DNA of 22,895 nucleotides from a virus: positions 1 through 22,895 of IMG/VR virus record IMGVR_UViG_3300048588_000467; one strand, written 5' to 3'. A model generated the notes under the pieces. The model made no database searches. It was not told where the DNA came from and saw only the letters and a list, made by a program, of their open reading frames with translations. Below are positions 7,629 through 13,424 of the stretch, one piece after another. The first letter of the stretch is position 1. The number at the start of each line of letters is the position of its first letter. Made by a program: the position numbers and the translations under genes.

Positions 7629-7799
7629 ATGATCGTCGTTGCTCTATTGGGCCTGGTCTTCAGCGGCGGCTGCTTCTACCTGTCTGCTGTCATGCTGCAG
7701 GCGGTCCACCCGGCGGTACCTTTGTGGGCATGCATGCTGATACTTCTCCTGGCGATCGTGGCGATGTCGGTTTTCTTCAGGGTCACGAGGCGAACCTAA
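7629..7799 (+). CDS. Small two-helix membrane protein on the opposite strand (56 aa)
   Basis: ATG at 7629 to TAA at 7797-7799 encodes 56 residues with two hydrophobic segments: IVVALLGLVFSGGCFYLSAV (2-21, extending to about 26) and PLWACMLILLLAIVAMSVFF (31-50). A turn of AVHP lies between them and a basic RVTRRT tail ends the protein. Positive-inside logic puts both ends in the cytoplasm. It fills the minus-strand gap between the chaperone stop at 7796 and the ATG at 7611, ending four bases inside the chaperone's 3' end. The minus-strand frame opposite it reads as a charged, His/Arg/Gln-rich string, as expected of an antisense shadow. The ribosome site is weak (AGG at 7618-7620). A small holin, antiholin or other envelope protein is possible, but I do not recognise a family. 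Confidence 0.45.
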   Translation: MIVVALLGLVFSGGCFYLSAVMLQAVHPAVPLWACMLILLLAIVAMSVFFRVTRRT

Positions 7800-8358
7800 T
7801 CGGCAGACTTTCTGAGCTGCTTGCAGAGTCGTTCCGCCCCGCGTACGGCCTCCCTGGAGTGAGGACCTGCAGCAGCCAGTTGCATCATCACCAGCCATTC
7901 CGCCCTGTCTGATGCCTTCTGCCGCTGGCTTTCGTTGGCCCATAGTTCGATCTGCTCCAGTGTACAAGCATCGGCCGTCAGCGGATCGATCCCTGCTGTG
8001 ACGGAGATGTGCGCGACGTAGTCGTCCCATCCCCACGTCCGCCGACCTCTTTGCATTTCTCCAGGATGCTGCGGCTCCCTGCTCGGCGGCCGCACCAGGC
8101 GAAAAAACGATCACCCACCTGGTATAGGGCAGCAGCGGCTTCCTCGTAACTCTCGGGGGTCAAATCCCCAGCCCAATCTTTTCGATCAGGCATGGCCGGT
8201 CCGGAGTCCACCTCGTTGCGAGCGAGAATTTCAATCATCGCAGCCTCATCCTGCTTTTCCCATGCCGTGAACAGCGATGGGTATTGCCGGACCTTAGGAG
8301 CCCGGAACACTGCGGTCAGGGATGTGCCATCCTCGAGGGTCAATTGAAGGGGTTTCAT
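7796..8358 (-). CDS. Tail assembly chaperone, long form made by -1 frameshift (gpGT-like)
   Basis: Reading from ATG 8358, a -1 slip at TTTTTTC (8107-8101) joins the first 86 codons to a downstream frame that ends with TAG at 7798-7796, giving 187 aa. The downstream part contains WGWDDYVAHISVTAGIDPLT, ACTLEQIELWANESQRQ and SDRAEWLVMMQLAAAG, which looks like folded protein. The zero-frame continuation is Arg/Ser/Thr-rich and looks like a shadow. This is the gpG/gpGT arrangement known from lambda and many siphoviruses, where the T extension recruits the tail tube protein to the tape measure. It lies just upstream of the tape measure gene, where the family is expected. The frameshift is inferred from sequence; its efficiency is unknown. 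Confidence 0.8.
7978..8358 (-). CDS. Tail assembly chaperone, short form (gpG-like)
   Basis: The zero-frame product is 126 aa, starting MKPLQLTLEDGTSLTAVFRA and carrying a helical acidic region (WEKQDEAAMIEILARNEVD, TPESYEEAAAALYQVGDRFF) up to the slippery site at codons 84-86. The last 40 residues (CGRRAGSRSILEK...) are low in hydrophobics and overlap the -1 frame. Short-form chaperones coat the tape measure during tail assembly and are absent from the finished virion. The gene begins 37 bases after the lipoprotein gene stop, with only a weak purine stretch (AAAG) as ribosome site. Assignment rests on position, size and the frameshift signal rather than on sequence identity to lambda gpG. 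Confidence 0.8.
   Translation of the reverse strand: MKPLQLTLEDGTSLTAVFRAPKVRQYPSLFTAWEKQDEAAMIEILARNEVDSGPAMPDRKDWAGDLTPESYEEAAAALYQVGDRFFAWCGRRAGSRSILEKCKEVGGRGDGTTTSRTSPSQQGSIR
8070..8107 (-). other. Programmed -1 ribosomal frameshift site with downstream stem
   Basis: On the minus strand the heptamer T TTT TTC (8107-8101) is in the correct phase: codons CGT TTT TTC of the chaperone gene. It has the X XXY YYZ form that lets both tRNAs slip back one base. After a 6-nt spacer (GCCTGG), TGCGGC (8094-8089) can pair with GCCGCA (8075-8070) across a 13-nt loop, a suitable stimulatory stem. After the slip the frame continues CGC CTG GTG and stays open to 7796. Confidence 0.75.
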
Positions 8359-8395
8359 ACGAGCTTTAATCAGTGGTCAACCAACGGCCACGGAA

Positions 8396-8908
8396 TCACC
8401 TGGTGGCCCGAGCTTCTGCCTGAAGTTGCTCCAGCACGCCATGGGCTGGTGGGAGGGCTACAGGCCCGGACCTGGCGCCGGTCGATACCGGTCCCAAGGC
8501 GAGGTTCATGCCGGCGGCGATACCGGTGATGGTGGCCTCGGCGTAGCGGGATTCACGCAGGTCCCACTCGGCACCAGTGAACAGGTCAAGAAGCATGGGC
8601 GCGGCGGTCAGGACCAAGAGCCCTTCGTCGGATTGCATCTCCGGGAACCTCCCGCCAGCAATGATGACGAGAGCGGCCATATCCCATTTCTCCTGCGAGA
8701 CCAGGTCGTTGACTCCAGCCCTCACCTGCTCCAGGGCCGGACGAGACTGGGGGGATCGGATCAATTCGACCCTTGTGCCCGAGTATGCCGCCAGCTTGGA
8801 AATGGAGTGAATCCGGGCGACCGATTTGTCGGTCTCGGGTCCACCCTGATTGGTGGCGCATCCGGTGGAAATGACGATAGCAACGAGGCTAAGGAGTACG
8901 AGTTTCAT
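8396..8908 (-). CDS. Phage-encoded lipoprotein, function unknown (170 aa)
   Basis: The first 17 residues (MKLVLLSLVAIVISTGC) form a lipoprotein signal peptide: a Lys near the start, a hydrophobic core and a lipobox ending in Cys17. The next residue is Ala, so in proteobacterial terms it would be sent to the outer membrane. The mature part has several helical stretches (EQVRAGVNDLVSQEKWDMAA, LLVLTAAPMLLDLFTGAEW, YAEATITGIAAGMNLAL) and no domain I recognise. Its ATG overlaps the stop of the beta-helix gene by four bases, so it belongs to the same translated unit. Late phage lipoproteins include superinfection-exclusion proteins (T5 Llp) and small outer-membrane spanins. This one is longer than a typical o-spanin and no i-spanin is adjacent. 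An envelope role is likely, the mechanism unknown. Confidence 0.8.
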   Translation of the reverse strand: MKLVLLSLVAIVISTGCATNQGGPETDKSVARIHSISKLAAYSGTRVELIRSPQSRPALEQVRAGVNDLVSQEKWDMAALVIIAGGRFPEMQSDEGLLVLTAAPMLLDLFTGAEWDLRESRYAEATITGIAAGMNLALGPVSTGARSGPVALPPAHGVLEQLQAEARATR

Positions 8909-11082
8909 GGTGTCTGAAGGATGATGGAACCGACTTGAACCCGCCGGGCTGTCACGGTCCGCCCACCAGGAAGTGGGGGATCAATGTCCGGTGGAGGCGG
9001 ATCCACCGGAGGGGGAGGAGGAGTGTCGATGTCGAAGAGTTCGATTCTGACGTTGTCGTATTCGATGTTGTGGTTCTGGTTGGCCGTATAGGAACGGCGA
9101 AAGCCAACCTGGCCTCCGGATTCAAAGGTGGTGATTGCCAGGGCATCGGTATCCAGGACGTCAGGGTGCTCAAAGAGTCCGAATCCGCTGTCATCGAGAC
9201 GAACCAGAATCCCGTTGGTGCTCCAGGAGGCCCGAACCTCATACGTCTTGGATCCAGAGTTCCCGAGTCGCACGGTGGAAGGGTAGTTGTAGAGGGTGAC
9301 GACCTGGTTGGTCCCGTCGCGGACCATCGACCGCTTCAGCCGTGCCGCGCCTCCAGCGATCTCCATCCAGTAATAGTTGGTCAGATTTTGAGCCATGAAG
9401 ACCAACCCACCGCCGTTGGACTGGTAGTTGTTTTTCGCGAAATAGCGGGCGGAGATGTCGCGAGAGACTGGAGCGTTGCCGGCCACAGCAAACACGGTCC
9501 AGGTTGTCGTCGTGTCCGCGAAATAGTTCCGCCTGGACGCGGTCGACCGACCGTGAGTCATGCGCTGGCTCGACCAGTGCGTCCATCCGATACCCTGCTC
9601 GGTTGGGGTGCGAAGCCAGGGATCCTCGGTGGGCATCGCGTCCTCGAAGTCATCCACAAAAATCGCGACCTGGTTGGTGTACTGAGGTGGTGTGGGCACG
9701 GCGGCTGGATTGAACCCTGGCAACTCCCACGCCCCGGCCTCGGGTCTCGTCCCTCGGACAGTCCCGATGGCATCGTTCGTGATCACCTCCCAGCCCCAAG
9801 GCCAGATGGACGGGTCAATGCCGAAGCCCAACGCGGGAACGTCGTTGGTCAAAATCCCGGTCAACGAGAAGGCATCCACGAAAAGGTCACCGTCGAAATA
9901 TTCCGACCACCTCGGAAGCGGGGACGATGAAACTGGAGCATTGATCAGATTCCCAAACCCTCGCGACGTGGGACCTGTCAGGATGTTGTTGTACACCCGG
10001 ATATTGATCCCGCTGGAGATCCGGAGGGTGGAGTTGTTGCAGTTGATCGTCCGCCCACTGAGACTGTTCGGGTTGGTGTAGGTCATTCCACCAAGACTTC
10101 GGATGAACGTGCAGTGGACGACAGTCACGTTCTCAACGGCATCGGCCGCATTGAAGGCGTTCGCTCTCGTGGGCCCGAATACGCAGTTTCGGAAGGTGAT
10201 GTTCTTGTTTGCGATGGAGTCGTCCCAACTATAGCGGTCGTTGTTAAACTGAACACCAGCGCCCTCGCTGAAAGCGAAGGTGCAGTTCTCCACCAGGATG
10301 TTGTTGTTGTAGAACTCCGGGGGTAAATCCTTGGACCCAGGATAGAGGAAGTGCAGTAGATCGGAGTGGCGATCAGGTTGTGTGGTGTTGGCTGGATCTT
10401 TGTCGTTGAACCCATCGTCCGCTCCCACGAATCGGGTGTTCCGGATCACCGATTCCATCAGCCCAAACGACCTCATGCTGTCGTGGTTCACGTCGTACAC
10501 GTTGCAGCCGTCGATGGTGATCCTGTACCCGCGAGCTGAGATGCCGATGCCGGTTTTGGTGATCTCAAGGTTTTCAAGGGTGATGTCGGACCCCCATTTG
10601 ATCTCGGCCGCGGGAGCCTCGATGGACCCTCCGGTGTAATTATCGCGACGAATCAACCCGTTGCGTATGATCGCATTCCGGGCGCCGTACAGTTTGAACC
10701 CATCCGTGATGTCAACGCCGTCCAGGATCAAAAACAGGTTATACGTACCTGACCGATCAGAACCGAAGTAGGTCAGTCCGTCAGCCCCAGCCATGAAGGT
10801 TCCGATAGCTGGACTGTGCCCAGCCTCAGCGCGAATGGTGACCCATCCGGGGAAAAGGCTCACCCGGTTAATTCCGACCTGCCAGTCGCCATAATAACCA
10901 TCCCGAAGGACCACCTCGTCACCGGCCAGTAGCCCGGCGGATTGGACCTTAGACAACGTCTGCCACGGCATATCCGTTGTGCCCGGGTTGGCGTCGCTGC
11001 CAAGCACGGCGTCCACGAAATAGGTGGCAGCGTTCGCTGAAAGAAGCCCCGTAAGAAGAATGTGAAGGACAATCAGTCTCAT
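8905..11082 (-). CDS. Secreted right-handed beta-helix protein with lectin-like domain
   Basis: This 725-aa protein begins with a Sec signal peptide (MRLIVLHILLTGLLSANA, cut near residue 18). Residues 20-460 resemble pectate-lyase-like parallel beta-helix proteins. The opening TYFVDAVLGSDANPGTTDMP and GDEVVLRDGYYGDW is the classic start, followed by coils such as NAIIRNGLIRRDNYTGG, DITLENLEI, YRITIDGCNVYDVNHDS and NITFRNCVFG. Residues 474-684 look like a concanavalin/LamG-type beta-sandwich (AIFVDDFEDAMPTEDPW...IEYDNVRIELFD). A Pro-rich linker (688-705) leads to a short tail, RTVTARRVQVGSIILQTP. Such folds bind or cut polysaccharides in tailspikes and in secreted bacterial enzymes. Catalytic residues cannot be named. 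Four-base overlaps tie it to the upstream fibre/lectin gene and the downstream lipoprotein gene. A signal peptide is unusual for a virion part. Confidence 0.8.
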   Translation of the reverse strand: MRLIVLHILLTGLLSANAATYFVDAVLGSDANPGTTDMPWQTLSKVQSAGLLAGDEVVLRDGYYGDWQVGINRVSLFPGWVTIRAEAGHSPAIGTFMAGADGLTYFGSDRSGTYNLFLILDGVDITDGFKLYGARNAIIRNGLIRRDNYTGGSIEAPAAEIKWGSDITLENLEITKTGIGISARGYRITIDGCNVYDVNHDSMRSFGLMESVIRNTRFVGADDGFNDKDPANTTQPDRHSDLLHFLYPGSKDLPPEFYNNNILVENCTFAFSEGAGVQFNNDRYSWDDSIANKNITFRNCVFGPTRANAFNAADAVENVTVVHCTFIRSLGGMTYTNPNSLSGRTINCNNSTLRISSGINIRVYNNILTGPTSRGFGNLINAPVSSSPLPRWSEYFDGDLFVDAFSLTGILTNDVPALGFGIDPSIWPWGWEVITNDAIGTVRGTRPEAGAWELPGFNPAAVPTPPQYTNQVAIFVDDFEDAMPTEDPWLRTPTEQGIGWTHWSSQRMTHGRSTASRRNYFADTTTTWTVFAVAGNAPVSRDISARYFAKNNYQSNGGGLVFMAQNLTNYYWMEIAGGAARLKRSMVRDGTNQVVTLYNYPSTVRLGNSGSKTYEVRASWSTNGILVRLDDSGFGLFEHPDVLDTDALAITTFESGGQVGFRRSYTANQNHNIEYDNVRIELFDIDTPPPPPVDPPPPDIDPPLPGGRTVTARRVQVGSIILQTP

Positions 11083-12683
11083 GGGATGGTTAAAAATTCT
11101 TGGTGGGCAACCTTCAAGTCATCGAACCAGTGCTGCACCGCCACACTGCCGGATGTTGATTTGAAAGCTGAAAGACGCACTCGGTAGGCCGACGATCCTG
11201 AGGTGCCGTTCGTCAGGTCAGTCCGAATAGACAGTTCCGACCTGTCTGATCCGTTTTCATTGGCGTTGCCGCGCCACACCCTAAGGATCCCGTCTGAGCC
11301 TGTGGATTGGCGGTAATAGACCCAGATCCTGTAATAATTCCCGGGCCAAAAGTCCTGTGACGTCCTGCTCGTTACAGCGGAACCATGGGTCAAGCGGAGG
11401 TTGCCTGTTGTCCTGTGAGTCAAAAACGCGTTCCCGATCCTGAAAATCTCCGTGTCGGACTTAGGTTGCTCAACCGGGTCCATCCGATAAATGAATGTTG
11501 CCCAGGCCTCAGCCTGGCCACCCGGCAACGACCACTCGATGATGATATGGCTACCAGACGTGCTTGTGGTAGGAGCGACCATTTTCAGGCTCCCAGACCC
11601 GACCAACGGATCAGTGGTGTCGCTAGCGATGTAATTGTTCGTGATGCCCGAAGTCACCGTCCAATTTGTGCCCAAGGTCGAAGTTTCGAAGCCGTCGTTA
11701 ACCAGGTAGTCGAACCCGCTTGGAGTTGGCTCCCCTCCGATGATCGACAATTGTTTGAGCACCGCCTTCCAGTTGATGTGCTCGTTTTCCACACCCGCCA
11801 CCTGTAGCACCGCTGCCCCAGAATCGCTCCCCCAGAAAGCGGACGGTGATCCCGCTGACTGAAAAGACTCTAGGGTGTTGGTCCAACTGGTCCTTACCCC
11901 ATCGCGATCCCGAGTTGCGGCGGACAATCGAAACGCTGCTGAATTCGTCGGACCCTCCCCTATGATGTCGGCAATGACGAACTCGGCGACGTTGGTTGCA
12001 GGAGAGTTTGTCCATAGTGGAAATGGTGTCGCGTTGGTTGTGGTAATGGTGAGGTACGAATCCCCAGACCCTTCAGCGCCATCCGGCCACGTCGTCCTGG
12101 ACACCCCACCAAGTGTCAACTGGTCTGTGGACAGAAGGCCAATGTGCGCTTCGTTGGTTCGAGCCGCCGTCAGCGGGATCCGGGCGTCGTCCAGCACGCC
12201 GGTCGTGAGGCTCGAAGCATCAACCCCAGGTCCGATGATCGCTCCGTCGATGGGATCTGTAATGACGAGAGACTCGGCAATCAAATTGCTGACGTTGAGG
12301 TCGTTTTCGAAGTCAACCGCAGATCCAAAGGTCACCGGTTGGGAAAACGTCACGGGACCTGTGAAATCGTTGGTCCCATCCAAGGTCACCGTCCCTTGAC
12401 TTGGGTCGGGCCACCACCCAGGAAGCTCGTAAGCCTGCCAGTATCCGTTCTCGTCTGTCCCAAGGAACAGGCCAGGCGTCAGGACAAAGAGCCATGGGAC
12501 GTCATTAGTATGGACACGCTCCGGAAGTCCAATCGCCTCTGCAATCGCGGTGGAGTTCGACTTCCATAGGTTGGTCTCCAGACCAGTCGGTTGAAGCTGC
12601 GAGTTGAGGCGGAAGATGCCTTGCGCGTGGCCGGAGATGGCGACCCACAAGATGAGGACGGCGGTGACGATACGTTCGGTCAT
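11079..12683 (-). CDS. Fibre-like protein with signal peptide and C-terminal lectin-like domain
   Basis: This 534-aa protein begins with a Sec-type signal (MTERIVTAVLILWVAISGHA, cut near 20). Residues 95-200 resemble phage fibre shaft sequence: NDFTGPVTFSQPVTFGSAVD, then SLTTGVLDDARIPLTAARTN and GLLSTDQLTLGG. Residues 250-315 (FRLSAATRDRDGVR, VLKQLSIIGG) look like a fibre-tip segment. Residues 325-525 form a likely concanavalin/LamG-type beta-sandwich (LVNDGFETSTLGTNWTVTSG to VAVQHWFDDLKVAH). The gene overlaps the upstream 157-aa fibre gene and the downstream beta-helix gene by four bases each. It could be secreted to the cell surface late in infection, or it could be a fibre whose hydrophobic N-terminus is used for something else. 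The signal peptide is clear by eye, the destination is not. Confidence 0.75.
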   Translation of the reverse strand: MTERIVTAVLILWVAISGHAQGIFRLNSQLQPTGLETNLWKSNSTAIAEAIGLPERVHTNDVPWLFVLTPGLFLGTDENGYWQAYELPGWWPDPSQGTVTLDGTNDFTGPVTFSQPVTFGSAVDFENDLNVSNLIAESLVITDPIDGAIIGPGVDASSLTTGVLDDARIPLTAARTNEAHIGLLSTDQLTLGGVSRTTWPDGAEGSGDSYLTITTTNATPFPLWTNSPATNVAEFVIADIIGEGPTNSAAFRLSAATRDRDGVRTSWTNTLESFQSAGSPSAFWGSDSGAAVLQVAGVENEHINWKAVLKQLSIIGGEPTPSGFDYLVNDGFETSTLGTNWTVTSGITNNYIASDTTDPLVGSGSLKMVAPTTSTSGSHIIIEWSLPGGQAEAWATFIYRMDPVEQPKSDTEIFRIGNAFLTHRTTGNLRLTHGSAVTSRTSQDFWPGNYYRIWVYYRQSTGSDGILRVWRGNANENGSDRSELSIRTDLTNGTSGSSAYRVRLSAFKSTSGSVAVQHWFDDLKVAHQEFLTIP

Positions 12684-13153
12684 GGCGGTGGCGGGAGGAC
12701 TTCCCAGTCTGCGTTGTTGGAGTCGTTGACGAAAAATCGAATGCGGGTGCCGTTGCTCGGATGGTCCAGAATCAACTCAGTCTGTGATCCTGACGCCCCG
12801 GGCCACGGCGCACCGTTCCATGTCGGATTCCCCTCTCCGTCCTCCCCGATCTTCAGGAGGACAGCCCGGTTACCGATGGAAGCCTCAGCACCAATGGCTG
12901 TCCGGGCGGCGGCCTCGTCGGTGGCCGTCACAAGGGATCGGCCCACCGAGGAGGAATCGTTGATCTGGCTGGCCGGGTGGGAATGGGTGGCGGCGGCGAA
13001 TGTGGATCCGAGCTGGGTAGCCAACCAGGCGATGAACGCATCGAAACGCATGCGCCAGGCCCGCACCCCCTGACGGTACCCAGTGACCCAGTCGAGTGAG
13101 GGTTGCAGTCCCTCACTCGTCTTGTCGTCTGTCTGGTCCAGCCGCCGGCTCAT
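12680..13153 (-). CDS. Short tail fibre / fibre-attachment protein (157 aa)
   Basis: A helical N-terminal part (LQPSLDWVTGYRQGVRAWRM, FDAFIAWLATQLGSTFAAAT) leads to HSHPASQINDSSSVGRSLVT and ATDEAAARTAIGAEA. This is the common phage fibre motif in which a 'His-Ser-His' segment is followed by 'xxxRtAlGa'. A short beta-rich end (LLKIGEDGEGNPTWNGAPWP, TRIRFFVNDSNNADWEVLPP) follows. It is one of the few genes here with a good ribosome site: AAGGAAGG ending seven bases before the ATG. It lies two bases after the 87-aa gene and overlaps the next gene by four. Likely a trimeric fibre part or adaptor; no receptor specificity can be read. Confidence 0.75.
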   Translation of the reverse strand: MSRRLDQTDDKTSEGLQPSLDWVTGYRQGVRAWRMRFDAFIAWLATQLGSTFAAATHSHPASQINDSSSVGRSLVTATDEAAARTAIGAEASIGNRAVLLKIGEDGEGNPTWNGAPWPGASGSQTELILDHPSNGTRIRFFVNDSNNADWEVLPPPP

Positions 13154-13155
13154 GG

Positions 13156-13419
13156 TCAGCCTTCCTTGGTCTCAGTCTGGGTGGCTGCGGCTTTGAGTTG
13201 ATCGATCTCAGCCCGCGCGGCCGTCAGCTCCGCGGTGAGCTTGGCGATCTCGTTCTCCGATCCGGCAACGTGTCCGAGGACCTGTTGCATGTGGCCCTGG
13301 GCCAGCGTGCGGTCGGCAGTGGTCAACGGTGCCCGGTCCAGCAGGAACGACAGCTCATTCATGCGGCCGAAGATCGGGAATGGGATGTTGGGTTGGGTTT
13401 GGGGTGTCGCGGTATTCAT
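13156..13419 (-). CDS. Small coiled-coil protein in the fibre block (87 aa)
   Basis: I start this gene at the ATG at 13419 (MNTATPQTQPNIPFPIFGRM), five bases after the stop of the 587-aa fibre gene. The same frame is open upstream to 13500, but that part overlaps the fibre gene. The protein has a Pro/Thr-rich N-terminus, a helical middle (LTTADRTLAQGHMQQVLGHV) and a C-terminal heptad region (NEIAKLTAELTAARAEIDQL) that should form a coiled coil. It has no signal peptide or membrane segment. It may be a fibre chaperone or trimerising part; this is inferred from its position between two fibre genes. Confidence 0.7.
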   Translation of the reverse strand: MNTATPQTQPNIPFPIFGRMNELSFLLDRAPLTTADRTLAQGHMQQVLGHVAGSENEIAKLTAELTAARAEIDQLKAAATQTETKEG

Positions 13420-13424
13420 GGTGT

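Noticed and set aside
7684-7790. Short GTG-started minus-strand ORF (about 36 aa) between chaperone and 51-aa ORF
   Set aside because: It is short and has no overlap with a neighbour or ribosome site, and it lies opposite the better-supported membrane-protein frame.
7644-8114. 156-codon minus-strand frame in the third phase
   Set aside because: It overlaps the real chaperone frames and then the antisense of the membrane-protein ORF. Its product is a charged Arg/Gln/His string without hydrophobic core.
8935-9930. 331-codon plus-strand frame
   Set aside because: It lies fully opposite the beta-helix gene, whose reading has a signal peptide and clear repeats. The plus reading has Arg/Gly/Val-rich filler only.
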